64,000 bases of DNA from Pseudomonas khorasanensis (GCF_014268505.2 NZ_JABWQP020000007.1:62001-126000); one strand, 5' to 3'. Counted from the stretch's first letter, positions 8,227 to 17,392 are shown. The notes: generated by a model from the sequence alone, not told the origin. Translations and numbers: made by a program.

Positions 8227-8235
8227 ATGCTAGCA
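8227..8235 (-). promoter_or_regulatory. Possible extended -10 promoter of thrS
   Basis: TGCTAGCAT on the minus strand fits an extended -10 element (TG-n-TAnnnT). No good -35 is visible. It would give a thrS leader of roughly 220 nt that includes both hairpins. Weakly supported. Confidence 0.3.
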
Positions 8236-8306
8236 CAGATGAGCGGTCGCTTACGCCCTGATTTAGCACAAGGCGGATCGTCCATTTTTATGCCAGAGTG
8301 CTGAAC

Positions 8307-8334
8307 TTGATAGGCCCTTGCGCCCTCAGATAAC
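8307..8334 (+). promoter_or_regulatory. Possible sigma70 promoter for the gene at 8365
   Basis: TTGATA (8307-8312) and GATAAC (8329-8334) are separated by 16 bp, upstream of the AAGGAG and ATG of the small periplasmic protein. Moderate match only. Confidence 0.35.
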
Positions 8335-8364
8335 AAGACATTGACCCACAAGGAGCATCCTCGC

Positions 8365-8667
8365 ATGCGTCTGAAAAGCTTATTCGCCGTCGTCGCCCCC
8401 GTCGTTCTGCTGCTGCCACTGAGCGCCCATGCCGACTGGCCGAAAGGCGAGCGCGAGAAGTACATGACCCAGTGCACCCAGGCAGCCACCCAGCAAATCG
8501 GTGCTGCTGCGGCGAAATCCCACTGTGCTTGCGGTGCCGACGCCATCAAGTCCTATCCGGCCAGCGATATTCAGGCGCTGATGGACAACAAGGCAACCCC
8601 CGAGCTCCAGCAGAAAGCGCTCGGCCAGATCGCCAAATGCAAGGCAAATCCTCCGGCTAAAAAGTAA
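8365..8667 (+). CDS. Small predicted periplasmic protein of unknown function
   Basis: A 100-residue protein from the ATG at 8365, preceded by AAGGAG. An upstream in-frame TTG at 8341 is less likely. An N-terminal signal peptide is clear (MRLKSLFAVVAPVVLLLPLSAHA, cut near residue 23). The mature part has four cysteines (TQCTQAA, SHCACGAD, AKCKAN), which may form disulfides in the periplasm. It ends in a lysine-rich tail. I do not recognise a family with a known role. It is divergent from thrS and stands alone. Confidence 0.75.
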   Translation: MRLKSLFAVVAPVVLLLPLSAHADWPKGEREKYMTQCTQAATQQIGAAAAKSHCACGADAIKSYPASDIQALMDNKATPELQQKALGQIAKCKANPPAKK

Positions 8668-8957
8668 AAAAACCGGCCGTGATTGTCCGGTAAAGGCCAG
8701 AGAAAAGTGCTCGAATTGAGCGTTTTTGGACGATTTATGCAAGTTTTACAGGTTTTTTTATCGCCTTTACGTTTCGCTGCAGCCCTTTCAAACCGGGGCT
8801 TTCAGCGCAAAGAGGTGATAAAGAAAACACGACTGATTGGCAAACAGCACGTCCGGGGGGCTCCCAAATCGAACATTTCGACTATGATACCCCGGTGTGC
8901 CCAGTTGGCCTGAGCAGCACAGTACTACTGAAAATATATGTTTCTTGGAGATACACC
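8668..8957. other. Intergenic region upstream of the cold-shock gene
   Basis: No credible gene. It probably holds the promoter and 5' leader of the cold-shock gene. A TATGAT at 8883-8888 could be a -10 element, but I see no matching -35. Long structured leaders are common for CspA-family genes. Confidence 0.4.
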
Positions 8958-9170
8958 ATGTCTAATCGCCAAACCGGCACCGTTAAATGGTTCAACGATG
9001 AAAAAGGCTTCGGCTTCATCACTCCTACAGGTGGCGGTGACGACCTGTTCGTACACTTCAAAGCTATCGAATCCGACGGTTTCAAAAGCCTGAAAGAAGG
9101 CCAGACCGTCTCTTTCGTGGCTGAGAAAGGCCAAAAGGGTATGCAAGCTGCACAGGTTCGCCCAGAGTAA
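8958..9170 (+). CDS. CspA-family cold-shock protein
   Basis: A 70-residue single cold-shock domain. Both RNA-binding motifs are intact: RNP1 as KGFGFITP and RNP2 as LFVHFKAI. The ATG at 8958 has TTGGAG upstream; longer in-frame starts are not supported. The protein binds single-stranded RNA and DNA and acts as an RNA chaperone; some members respond to cold, others are constitutive. A strong terminator follows directly. Confidence 0.95.
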   Translation: MSNRQTGTVKWFNDEKGFGFITPTGGGDDLFVHFKAIESDGFKSLKEGQTVSFVAEKGQKGMQAAQVRPE

Positions 9171-9184
9171 TTTCTCGGCGCGCT

Positions 9185-9216
9185 AAAAAAACCCCGTCCA
9201 GGTGACGGGGTTTTTT
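9185..9216 (+). terminator. Bidirectional rho-independent terminator
   Basis: Stem CCCCGTC / GACGGGG with a 5-nt loop, A-tract on the left and six T on the right. It ends the cold-shock gene and, on the other strand, the lipoprotein gene at 9236. Confidence 0.9.
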
Positions 9217-9235
9217 ATGCCTGACACAAAAACGA

Positions 9236-9553
9236 TCAGCCGCAGTTGACGCGAGTGACGACCAGATTGTTGTCGGTGTTCAGGTTCAAACGGTCGGAGC
9301 GGTATTCCAGAGTGATCATATCGGTAGGCTTCAGGAAGCGAGCATTTTGCGCTCCAGCCTTGGCACGCGCCTGATCGAGCAATTCAGGGGATGCTTTCTT
9401 GCCGATGGCAAACTGCGCTGCCAATGCTTCGCAGCGGCTACTTGTGGATTCAGCGGCCACGGGATCCTTTGCCGACTCGCTGGAAGTTGTGCTGCAACCG
9501 GCCAACAGAGCAGCGGCCATAAGTGCACCCAGTGTCGCGAACTTCAAAGGCAT
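9236..9553 (-). CDS. Lipoprotein with peptidase inhibitor I78-like domain
   Basis: A 105-residue lipoprotein. The signal peptide ends in the lipobox LLAGC, so Cys20 would carry the lipid. The C-terminal part (KPTDMITLEYRSDRLNLNTD, then VVTRVNCG) matches the I78 inhibitor pattern of a DxRxDRLN-like core and a final VxCG. Two cysteines in the mature part (SSRCEAL and NCG) may pair. By family it could protect against secreted or periplasmic peptidases, but the target is not known. It converges on the cold-shock gene across a shared terminator. Confidence 0.75.
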   Translation of the reverse strand: MPLKFATLGALMAAALLAGCSTTSSESAKDPVAAESTSSRCEALAAQFAIGKKASPELLDQARAKAGAQNARFLKPTDMITLEYRSDRLNLNTDNNLVVTRVNCG

Positions 9554-9720
9554 GAAGCCTCCTTGTTTTCAAATGTTTAAGCAGAGATCGTGCGACCGCC
9601 AATGCGGCGTTTGGTTTCACGGCCAACGCCATGGCCCTGCCCCACGAACAGAAAAACGCCGAGTGTGCCTGAGCTGCGCTCAGGGCTCATCACTCAATCG
9701 TGACTGGATATTAACGGCGC

Positions 9721-10023
9721 TCAATAAACGTCGATGTAGTCAAACGGCGGGTTTGGCCAGTTGTCTTTGAGCGCGTTAAAGATCTGGGTCACCCAGACTT
9801 CGTCACTGGCTGCGACATTGCCCACATAGCCCGAGCCCTTCGCCCACGTTTCGAGGCGAAACGACAAACCGTCGATGTCCTGCCCACCGGTCACGCTGGA
9901 CAGATAGGCAATGCCGTCTCTGGTCACGCGCAATTGGGTGTGTTCGTCGTCGCTGGCCGAGGCGAGGAGTTGACGCACAGCCTCGAGTGTCAGGCCGTCG
10001 GGGGTTTTCAGATCGATCTGCAC
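9721..10023 (-). CDS. Conserved hypothetical protein, GTG start
   Basis: A 100-residue acidic protein with no signal peptide or membrane segment. The start is GTG at 10023, downstream of a weak GGGA-rich site. It has an N-terminal helix (LTLEAVRQLLASASDDEHTQLRV) followed by a predicted alpha/beta C-terminus (GYVGNVAASDEVWVTQIFNALKDNWP). I recognise no functional domain. It diverges from the small gene at 10153. Confidence 0.6.
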   Translation of the reverse strand: MQIDLKTPDGLTLEAVRQLLASASDDEHTQLRVTRDGIAYLSSVTGGQDIDGLSFRLETWAKGSGYVGNVAASDEVWVTQIFNALKDNWPNPPFDYIDVY

Positions 10024-10152
10024 AGCGGAGGTCCCTGGAAAGCCGAAAAGACCAAGTGTCGCATAGCGCTCCGCTCATGCCTAAGTCGCAGTGCCAAATA
10101 CCGCGCAAAATGGTTAACTCGAACTCAGACTTCCCGACCTTTCGAGCCTCCC

Positions 10153-10353
10153 ATGACCAGCGTATACATCGATGCCGACATCAAAGCCAAATGGGTGGAC
10201 GGGCACAGTTCCTACAGCCCGGGCACGCCGGAAGAACTGGCGTTGATCGGCATCGATTTGTTGGTCAGAGAACTGGGGATAGAAGCGGCACAGGATTTTA
10301 TCAATCGAGTTTTCGAGCGACACCTGAGCGGGCAGGCCGAACCGGCACAATGA
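10153..10353 (+). CDS. Small conserved hypothetical protein
   Basis: A 66-residue soluble acidic protein from the ATG at 10153 (MTSVYIDADIKAKWVDG). The in-frame extension to 9934 runs through the promoter region and is rejected. No signal peptide or motif is seen, and the ribosome site is weak. A hairpin follows. Function unknown. Confidence 0.55.
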   Translation: MTSVYIDADIKAKWVDGHSSYSPGTPEELALIGIDLLVRELGIEAAQDFINRVFERHLSGQAEPAQ

Positions 10354-10356
10354 GAA

Positions 10357-10378
10357 CCCGCAGGTGGGTACCTGCGGG
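10357..10378. terminator. Hairpin between convergent genes
   Basis: CCCGCAGGT / ACCTGCGGG with a 4-nt loop, just past the stop at 10353 and before the end of the nucleoside hydrolase. The T-tract is poor in both directions. Confidence 0.5.
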
Positions 10379-10386
10379 CTGATTGC

Positions 10387-11415
10387 TTACTTCAGACGCT
10401 TCAATCGCTCGGTCAGCAGATCGAAGAAACCCTGGGCGTCGCCGTTTTCCACCCAGAACGCATTTTTCGGTGCCTTGAGGCCGTCGTACCAGTCAACAAT
10501 GGTCTGCCCGAAAGTCGGCCCTTCCCGGCTATCGACTACAACGTTGACCGGCCGGCCCGTGAACAGCTCTGGCTTGAGCAGATAAGCGACAACGGTCGCG
10601 TCGTGCACTGGCCCGCCAGGAATGCCGTAGTGCTCCATATCGCCTTTGATGTACTCGTTGAGAATGTCGCCGACAATTTTGCTCGCATTGTTGTTCAGCG
10701 CAGCAATCTGCTTGAGGCGGGCATCGCTGGTGAGGATCTTGTGCGTCACGTCCAGCGGCAGGTAAGTCAGCTTCACGCCGCTCTTGAGCACCACTTCAGC
10801 GGCCTGAGGATCCGCGAACAAGTTGAATTCAGCCACCGGAGTGATGTTGCCGCCATTGAAGTGCGCTCCACCCATGATCACCACTTCCTTGATGCCCTGG
10901 ACAATCTCGGGCTCCTGGATCAGCGCCAGTGCCAGGTTGGTCTGCGGACCGAGCATGGCAATGGTGATGCTGTGCGGTTTGGCGCTTTTCAGGGTATCGA
11001 TCAGATAGTTGACCGCATTGCCTTTCGCCAGGCCTTTCTTCGGCTCGTGAACCGTGACACCTGACAAGCCTTCCTTGCCATGAATGTTCTCGGCGTAGAT
11101 GGGCGTGCGCATCAGCGGTTTGGGCGCACCGGCATAAACCGGCACATCTTCGCGCCCTGCCCATTCGCGAGCCAGCCGCGCGTTGCGTGAAGTCTTGTCC
11201 AGACGCACGTTGCCGGCGACGGTCGTCAGGGCCCGGATATTCAATTCATCCGGCGACGCCAGGGCAAACAGCAGGGCGACCACATCGTCAGCGCCCGGAT
11301 CGGTGTCGATGATCAGGTCGATTTTTTCGGCCGCCTGAGCGCCGGTCGCGGTTATCACGGACAAAAGCAGCAGGCTCCGGATCAATTGATGGAGTTTTTC
11401 AGCATAACGTTGCAT
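10387..11415 (-). CDS. Exported inosine/uridine-type nucleoside hydrolase
   Basis: A 342-residue protein with a signal peptide (hydrophobic RSLLLLSVITATGAQA, cut near residue 28), so it probably acts in the periplasm. The calcium and ribose-binding signature DTDPGADDVVALLFAL is intact, and the conserved asparagine region EFNLFADPQAAEVVL is present. It splits N-ribosides into base and ribose. It is the last gene of the rbs operon, 31 bp after rbsD. The likely logic is that it releases ribose outside the inner membrane for uptake by RbsBAC. Confidence 0.92.
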   Translation of the reverse strand: MQRYAEKLHQLIRSLLLLSVITATGAQAAEKIDLIIDTDPGADDVVALLFALASPDELNIRALTTVAGNVRLDKTSRNARLAREWAGREDVPVYAGAPKPLMRTPIYAENIHGKEGLSGVTVHEPKKGLAKGNAVNYLIDTLKSAKPHSITIAMLGPQTNLALALIQEPEIVQGIKEVVIMGGAHFNGGNITPVAEFNLFADPQAAEVVLKSGVKLTYLPLDVTHKILTSDARLKQIAALNNNASKIVGDILNEYIKGDMEHYGIPGGPVHDATVVAYLLKPELFTGRPVNVVVDSREGPTFGQTIVDWYDGLKAPKNAFWVENGDAQGFFDLLTERLKRLK

Positions 11416-11446
11416 GGCGCATTCCTTGTGCAGGTGAAATCGAAGA

Positions 11447-11851
11447 TCAGAATGTAACCCCGGCGACGAGTACGATGTTGCAGTACGGCTGACATTCTCC
11501 CGTACGAATGATCGCCTTGGCTTGTCGGCTGAGTACTTTGAACTGCTCGTGGGTGAGCAAATCCCTACGCCCCAGCGCCCCCTCCTCGTTCAACGCGTCG
11601 AGATTGGTCAGCGCCGTCGGTTCTTTGTCGAAAATTTCCTTGGCCAGTACATGGCTTTCCACCTGCATTTCGCTGAGCACGACGTTCAGCGTGCTGACGA
11701 AATCAGGAATGCCATGAGTCAGCGCCAGGTCGATCAATTCGACTCCCGGCGGCACCGGCAGGCCGGCGTCACCAATTACCACCATGTCACCATGGCCCAG
11801 AGATGCGATCAGCCGCGACAGCGCGACGTTGAGCAACGGAGTCTTTTTCAT
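11447..11851 (-). CDS. rbsD: D-ribose pyranase
   Basis: A 134-residue RbsD/FucU-family protein. Visible features are the catalytic-region LIASLGHGDMVVIGDAGLP (His near residue 20) and the C-terminal tract IRTGECQPYCNIVLVAGVTF. It converts beta-pyranose to beta-furanose ribose for RbsK. Its ATG overlaps the rbsK stop by 4 bp (ATGA), so the two are translationally coupled. Confidence 0.97.
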   Translation of the reverse strand: MKKTPLLNVALSRLIASLGHGDMVVIGDAGLPVPPGVELIDLALTHGIPDFVSTLNVVLSEMQVESHVLAKEIFDKEPTALTNLDALNEEGALGRRDLLTHEQFKVLSRQAKAIIRTGECQPYCNIVLVAGVTF

Positions 11852-12765
11852 GCGAGTTTGAACGCCTGTACTTCGGACATTGTTGGGATGGACGGCTGCG
11901 CCCCAGCGCGGGTGACTGACAGCGCAGCGGCGATCTGACCGTAGCGAATGGCTTCAGCTTCAGATTTGCCGCTGGCCAGGGCAGCGGCAAAACCGCCAAC
12001 GAAAGTGTCACCGGCCGCGGTGGTATCGACAGCCTTTACTGCCGGCGCAGGAAAATGCTCGAAGCCCGTTCCATTGGCAAACAACGAGCCCTGCGCACCG
12101 AGGGTGACGATGACTTTGCCCGCGCCCATGGCAATCAGTTGAGTGGCGGCGTTCTCAGCCGTCTGCAGCGAGTCGACTGTTACGCCGCTCAGTGCAGCCG
12201 CCTCGCTTTCGTTGGGAATCAGGTAATCGATGGCGGCGAACCAGTCCGCCGGCAAGGGCCGACTGGCTGGCGCCGGGTTGAGAATCACCGTTTTGCCCAG
12301 CGCTCGCGCACGCTTGAGCGCATGGCCGACCGTCGCATCCGGAATCTCGAGCTGGCAGATCACCACATCTGCACCCTGCAACACCGCATCAAAGCGCTCG
12401 ACCACCGCTGGGGTCAGCGCACCATTCGCGCCGGCGACAATCACGATTGCATTCTGGCTGTCGTCATCAACGACGATCAGCGCTACGCCACTGGAGCCTT
12501 CAACCGCGCTCACCGCCTGGCAGTCGATTTGCTCGGCCTTTAATGCGTCGCGCAATTGCACGCCATAGTCGTCACTGCCTACACAGCCGACCATGGACAC
12601 CCGCGCACCCAGCCGCGCAGCAGCAACCGCCTGATTTGCGCCCTTGCCCCCAGACACGGTGGCAAAGGAATGTCCGATCAGTGTTTCACCGCCACGGGGC
12701 AGCCGCGGCGCGCGGGTGACCAGGTCCATATTCAGACTGCCAATTACCACTACATTTGCGGTCAT
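11848..12765 (-). CDS. rbsK: Ribokinase
   Basis: A 305-residue PfkB-family sugar kinase. The N-terminal GSLNMDLVTRAPRLPRGGETL and GGKGANQAVAAARLGA ribose-binding motifs and the C-terminal DTTAAGDTFVGGF motif with the catalytic aspartate are intact. It phosphorylates ribose to ribose-5-phosphate with ATP. It lies between rbsR and rbsD in the operon. Confidence 0.97.
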   Translation of the reverse strand: MTANVVVIGSLNMDLVTRAPRLPRGGETLIGHSFATVSGGKGANQAVAAARLGARVSMVGCVGSDDYGVQLRDALKAEQIDCQAVSAVEGSSGVALIVVDDDSQNAIVIVAGANGALTPAVVERFDAVLQGADVVICQLEIPDATVGHALKRARALGKTVILNPAPASRPLPADWFAAIDYLIPNESEAAALSGVTVDSLQTAENAATQLIAMGAGKVIVTLGAQGSLFANGTGFEHFPAPAVKAVDTTAAGDTFVGGFAAALASGKSEAEAIRYGQIAAALSVTRAGAQPSIPTMSEVQAFKLA

Positions 12766-12789
12766 ACATCACTACTCATCAATTCGGTT

Positions 12790-13809
12790 TCAGCGATATT
12801 CGGTGAACACGCCGGACAGCGGCGCGGTCGATTCGCGCAGCACAATGCTCGGGGTCACGATGCGTTGATCGGTGCCTGAATCTGGCGATGCGATTCTTCG
12901 CAACAGCACTTCGGCCGCCATCTCGCCCAGCTGCAGGATCGATTGGCCGACTGTGGTCAGCGCCGGATACACATATCGGCTCATCTGAATGTCGTCGAAG
13001 CCGATCACCGACAGCTCGGCCGGTACCCGCACGTTGCGTTCGGCCGCTGCGCGCAGCACGCCGATGCCAATCATGTCGTTACCGGCAAAAATCGCGCTGG
13101 GCGGATTGCTTTCGAGCAGCCGGGCAGCGGCGTTGTAACCGCCAGTGCTGGTGAAATCGCTTTCCAGCATGCGCGCCTCGCGCACCTCGATGCCTGCCTC
13201 TTTCAGCGCCCGGCAGTACCCGGCCTGACGCATCTGGGCCACGCTGGTACCCGCTGGCCCGCCAATAGTGGCGATGTCTCGATGCCCCAACTCGAGCAGG
13301 TGACGCGTCGCCAGATAAGCGCCGTACTCGTGGTCGATGCGCACCAGATCAGCGTTCACACCTTCCAGGCCACGGTCGACAATCACCATCGGCGTTTTCA
13401 CCCCGGCCAATCCCTCGGCCAGACCAGTGTCACCGCCAGCCGAGGCGACGATGAGTCCGTCGATGCGCTTTTCCAGCAGCACGCGCAGATAGCTGCGCTG
13501 CTTTTCAGGGTTGTCATCGGAGTTGCAAAGGATCACGCAATAGCCGTTACGCTCGCAGTAATCCTCGATTCCCCGCGCCAGCTCCGCAAAGTACGGGTTG
13601 AGGCTGTTGGGCACCAGCAAGCCGATGGTGGCGGTGGTCTTGGCTTTCAATGAGCGCGCGACAGCACTTGGCACGTAGTCGAGGCTTTTGATCGCGGCTT
13701 CGACTTTCAGGCGAACTTCCTGGCTGACCGGCCGGGAGTTGTTCACCACGTGCGACACGGTCGTGTAGGAAATGCCCGCGAGTGCCGCTACATCCTTGAT
13801 GGTTGCCAT
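12790..13809 (-). CDS. rbsR: LacI-family ribose operon repressor
   Basis: A 339-residue regulator. The N-terminus is a LacI helix-turn-helix (ATIKDVAALAGISYTTVSHVV) with the hinge PSAVARSLKAKTTATIG, followed by a periplasmic-binding-protein-like ligand domain. It lies inside the operon, 3 bp after rbsC, so repressor and transporter are made together. The palindromes at 17382-17392 and 17425-17438 are its likely operators, with ribose as inducer by analogy with E. coli RbsR. Confidence 0.93.
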   Translation of the reverse strand: MATIKDVAALAGISYTTVSHVVNNSRPVSQEVRLKVEAAIKSLDYVPSAVARSLKAKTTATIGLLVPNSLNPYFAELARGIEDYCERNGYCVILCNSDDNPEKQRSYLRVLLEKRIDGLIVASAGGDTGLAEGLAGVKTPMVIVDRGLEGVNADLVRIDHEYGAYLATRHLLELGHRDIATIGGPAGTSVAQMRQAGYCRALKEAGIEVREARMLESDFTSTGGYNAAARLLESNPPSAIFAGNDMIGIGVLRAAAERNVRVPAELSVIGFDDIQMSRYVYPALTTVGQSILQLGEMAAEVLLRRIASPDSGTDQRIVTPSIVLRESTAPLSGVFTEYR

Positions 13810-13812
13810 GGT

Positions 13813-14790
13813 TCAGCCCCGTCGACTGGCGCGTTGACTGCGATAGGTGTCGAGCACCACGGCAATGACGATCACCGCACCGGTGATGATGCGCTTGGTC
13901 GGCTCTGTTGCACCAATCTGTGCGAGACCGGCCGCCAGCACGGAAATGATCAACACACCAAAGAACGTACTGATCACCGAACCGCGCCCGCCCATCAGGC
14001 TGGTGCCGCCAATCACCACGGCCGCGATCACTTGCAGTTCGAGGCCGGAACCGGCGTTGGGATCCGCCGCTTCCAGACGGGAAATCTGGAACAGCGCAGC
14101 GATACCCGCCAACAATCCCATCAGGCTGAACACCAGAATCTTGTAAGGCTTGGGGTTGATCCCCGCCAGACGCACCGCTTCTTCATTGGTGCCGATGCCG
14201 ATCAGATAACGACCGAAAACAGTACGAGTCAAAACCGCCTGCGCAATGAAGATCACAAGCAAAGCAATAATGAACGATGGGGAAATACCAAACGCGATCG
14301 GATTCGACAGCCAGCCGAACGCATCGCCAATGTAGGCGGTACGCGATCCGGTCATCTGATAAGCCACACCCCGAGCCATTTCCAGCACGCCGAGGGAAAC
14401 AATGAACGACGGAATTCGCCACGCCACGGTAATCGACCCGGTGATCGTGCCAGCCAATGCCGCCACCGCCATGCCGAGCAAGGCCGCCGGCAAGACGCTC
14501 CAGCCCCAGCCCAGAATGGCAACGCTGACCGTCGACGCTGCCAGCGCCAACACCGACCCTACGGAAAGATCGATGCCACCGATAATGAGCACGAAGGTCA
14601 TGCCCACCGCCAGAACCATCAGGTCGGGAATCTGGTTGGCCAGGGTGCTGAAGGTGTTATACGACAGGAAATGGCTGCTCAGGACCGAGAACAGCGCAAT
14701 CATCGCCAGCAAGGCACCGGCCAGGCCCAGATAGGTGCCCAGGCCGTAGAAGTTGCCACTACGTTTACCGGCGGAAGATGCAATTTTCAT
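13813..14790 (-). CDS. rbsC: Ribose ABC transporter permease
   Basis: A 325-residue inner-membrane permease of the BPD_transp_2 family with about eight to ten hydrophobic segments. Family motifs GGIDLSVGSVLALA and VIGGTSLMGGRGS are present. Its ATG overlaps the rbsA stop by 4 bp. It forms the membrane channel of RbsABC. Confidence 0.96.
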   Translation of the reverse strand: MKIASSAGKRSGNFYGLGTYLGLAGALLAMIALFSVLSSHFLSYNTFSTLANQIPDLMVLAVGMTFVLIIGGIDLSVGSVLALAASTVSVAILGWGWSVLPAALLGMAVAALAGTITGSITVAWRIPSFIVSLGVLEMARGVAYQMTGSRTAYIGDAFGWLSNPIAFGISPSFIIALLVIFIAQAVLTRTVFGRYLIGIGTNEEAVRLAGINPKPYKILVFSLMGLLAGIAALFQISRLEAADPNAGSGLELQVIAAVVIGGTSLMGGRGSVISTFFGVLIISVLAAGLAQIGATEPTKRIITGAVIVIAVVLDTYRSQRASRRG

Positions 14791-16340
14791 GGGAGATCCC
14801 TAGGCGCCGCTTCGTTGAGCAACGCATCACGTTTTTGGTAGCCGGCGAATGCGGCGGCAAGCAAATCATCCTGAGTCCAGCTGTCGCGCTCGAAGGTGTC
14901 GATCAGGCGCCCCGCTGACAGCACGCCGATCCGGTCGCAGATCAGCATCAGCTCGCGCAGGTCACTGGACACCACGACCAACGCCTTGCCCTGACGGGTC
15001 AATTCGCCGAGCAAACCGTAAATATCGAACTTGGCCCCGACATCGATGCCGCGCGTGGGCTCGTCGAACAACAGCACGGAACAATCGCGCTCCAGCCAGC
15101 GGCCAATCACTACCTTCTGCTGATTACCGCCGGACAGCTCTGACACCAATTGCGTCGGACTGGAACTGCGGATGCGCATGGCCTCGATCTGGCGCTGTGC
15201 CAGGGAAATCTCGTCGGCATTGTTGACGAAACCGCCGCTGGAAATTTCCGGCATATTGCCCAGCGCGATGTTGGCGCTGATCGATTGACTGAGCAGTAGA
15301 CCTTCGCCCTTGCGGTCTTCGGTGATCAGGGCAATGCCATGACGCACAGCATCGGCAGGCGAGCGCACGCTTACCACCTGCGCCGGCGAGCCGAGGGCGA
15401 TGGTTCCGCTGTCAGCAACGTCGGCACCGAAGATCAGCCGTAATAACTCCGTACGCCCTGCCCCGATCAGTCCGGAGATGCCAAAGATTTCCCCGGCACG
15501 CACTTCGAACGAGACATCGCTGACTTTGTCCGAACGCGTCAGTCCCTGAACCGTCAGGGCCGGTGCGCCGATCTTGCGCGGCCCCATGTCGATGTGTTCG
15601 CCCAGTTCGCGGCCGACCATCAAGGTGACCAGTTGCTCGCTGTTGTAGTTGGCCATCGGCTCGATGCACACCAGATTGCCGTCACGCAGCACGGCAATAC
15701 GCTGCGCCACCCGTGCCAATTCTTCGAGGCGGTGAGAGATATAAATGATGGAAACGCCACGAGCCTGCAATCGCGTGATCTGCTCGAAGAGCATTTCGAC
15801 CTCGCGTGCCGTGAGCATCGCGGTTGGCTCATCGAGGATCAGAACGTGGCAATCGCCGATCAGGTTGCGCGCGATTTCGACCATCTGTTGATGACCGATG
15901 CCCAACTCGCCAACCAGCGTATCTGGATCGATTGCGTCGAGGCCCACTTGCGCCATGGCTTCGATCGCTGCCTTGCGCAGTTGCTTGCGGCTGATCCAGC
16001 CAGCACTGCTGGGCAGATTGTCGAGAAACAGGTTTTCCGCCACCGACAGCGTCGGCAGCAGATTGAGTTCTTGCATGACCATGCGCACGCCAAGATCTTC
16101 GGCCTGGGTACGACTGCCCGGGCAATAATCCTTGCCCTGAAATTGCATCTGGCCAGCAGTGGGCGTAACCAGACCACCGATGATTTTCGACAGAGTACTT
16201 TTACCGGCACCATTCTCACCGGTCAGCGCCAGCACTTCACCGCGCATCAGCGTCAGATCGATGCCAGTGAGCACCGGTTGCGCATAGGTCTTGCCGATAC
16301 CGCTGACCGAGAGGACAGCGTTCGGGGCGGAAACTGACAT
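14787..16340 (-). CDS. rbsA: Ribose ABC transporter ATP-binding protein (double ATPase)
   Basis: 517 residues from the ATG at 16340, which has GGAG 6 nt upstream. An open frame to 16427 overlaps rbsB and is rejected. It has two fused ATPase domains. The first has Walker A GENGAGKST and Walker B ILDEPTAML. The second has a degenerate Walker A (GLIGAGRTE), signature LSGGNQQKV and Walker B LLFDEPTRGIDVG, the pattern usual for sugar transporters of the RbsA/MglA type. It powers ribose uptake with RbsC and RbsB. Confidence 0.96.
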   Translation of the reverse strand: MSVSAPNAVLSVSGIGKTYAQPVLTGIDLTLMRGEVLALTGENGAGKSTLSKIIGGLVTPTAGQMQFQGKDYCPGSRTQAEDLGVRMVMQELNLLPTLSVAENLFLDNLPSSAGWISRKQLRKAAIEAMAQVGLDAIDPDTLVGELGIGHQQMVEIARNLIGDCHVLILDEPTAMLTAREVEMLFEQITRLQARGVSIIYISHRLEELARVAQRIAVLRDGNLVCIEPMANYNSEQLVTLMVGRELGEHIDMGPRKIGAPALTVQGLTRSDKVSDVSFEVRAGEIFGISGLIGAGRTELLRLIFGADVADSGTIALGSPAQVVSVRSPADAVRHGIALITEDRKGEGLLLSQSISANIALGNMPEISSGGFVNNADEISLAQRQIEAMRIRSSSPTQLVSELSGGNQQKVVIGRWLERDCSVLLFDEPTRGIDVGAKFDIYGLLGELTRQGKALVVVSSDLRELMLICDRIGVLSAGRLIDTFERDSWTQDDLLAAAFAGYQKRDALLNEAAPRDLP

Positions 16341-16395
16341 AGAAATCTCCATGCGCTCACCCGAATGGGCGAGCGCCATTGTGTCGCCAGATGAC

Positions 16396-17352
16396 TTACT
16401 TGGTAACCAGCTCAACCGGTGTTTCAATCACACCGTTGGCACCGCTGTCGACTTTCTCGCCCTTGATGATTTTGAGCGCAGTTTCAATGCCGAACACCGC
16501 TTGTCTGGCTGCGAACTGATCGGCAGTCGCCAGTACGCGACCGTCCTTGAGCATGGGCTTGATGGCGTTGATGTTGTCGTAACCGACGATTTTCACCTGC
16601 CCTGCCTTGCCAGCGGCACGGACTGCGGAAACGGCGCCGACCGCCATGCTGTCGTTACCGGCCAGCAATGCCTTGATCTGTGGGTATTCGCTGAGCATCG
16701 AAGAGGCAACCTGATTGCCCTTGTTGATCTCCCAGTCGCCAGATTGCAGCGAGACCAACTTGATCTGCGCGGCTTCCATTGCGTCCTTGAAGCCGGCCGT
16801 ACGCGCCTGAGCATTGGTGGTCGTGGAGACGCCTTCGATGATGCCGACCTCGTCACCCGCCTTCAGTTGTTTGGCCAGGTATTCGCCGACCAGACGAGCA
16901 CCTTTGCGGTTGTCAGGCCCTACGAACGGAACGTTGATGTTTTTGCTTTTGACGACGGCAGGGTCGAGCTGGTTGTCGATGTTGATAACCGTAATACCGG
17001 CGTCTACGGCCTTCTTGATCACCGGTACCATGGCCTTGGAGTCAGCCGGTGCGATCACCAGCGCGTCGACTTTCGAGACGATCATCTGTTCGACGATACG
17101 GATCTGGTTGGCGGTATCGGTCTCGTCCTTGATGCCGTTGGAAATCAGGTCGAAATCAGCGGAGTGTTCTTTCTGGTAAGCCTTGGCGCCGTCTTCCATG
17201 GTCAGGAAGAATTCGTTGGCCAGGGATTTCATGACCAGCGCGACTTTGGGTTTTTCTACGGATTCGGCGAACGCCGAAGAGACAGGCAGTGCGGCGGCTG
17301 TGGCAGCCAGCATAGCGACAGCAAGAAGACGTCCAGCGAATGGCAGCTTCAT
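16396..17352 (-). CDS. rbsB: Periplasmic D-ribose-binding protein
   Basis: A 318-residue protein with a signal peptide (LLAVAMLAATAAALPVSSAFA, cut near residue 29) and a type I periplasmic binding fold (KVALVMKSLANEFFLTMEDG). It captures ribose for RbsAC. It is the first gene of the operon, and two LacI-type operators lie upstream. A GGAG site precedes the ATG. Confidence 0.96.
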   Translation of the reverse strand: MKLPFAGRLLAVAMLAATAAALPVSSAFAESVEKPKVALVMKSLANEFFLTMEDGAKAYQKEHSADFDLISNGIKDETDTANQIRIVEQMIVSKVDALVIAPADSKAMVPVIKKAVDAGITVINIDNQLDPAVVKSKNINVPFVGPDNRKGARLVGEYLAKQLKAGDEVGIIEGVSTTTNAQARTAGFKDAMEAAQIKLVSLQSGDWEINKGNQVASSMLSEYPQIKALLAGNDSMAVGAVSAVRAAGKAGQVKIVGYDNINAIKPMLKDGRVLATADQFAARQAVFGIETALKIIKGEKVDSGANGVIETPVELVTK

Positions 17353-17381
17353 GGGTTCACTCCGATCTTATATTATTGTGA

Positions 17382-17392
17382 GCAACGTTTGC
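17382..17392. promoter_or_regulatory. Imperfect RbsR-type operator close to rbsB
   Basis: GCAACGTTTGC is an imperfect copy of the palindrome at 17425-17438. It lies 30 bp upstream of the rbsB ATG and 43 bp from the second site, centre to centre, about four helical turns. Confidence 0.5.
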
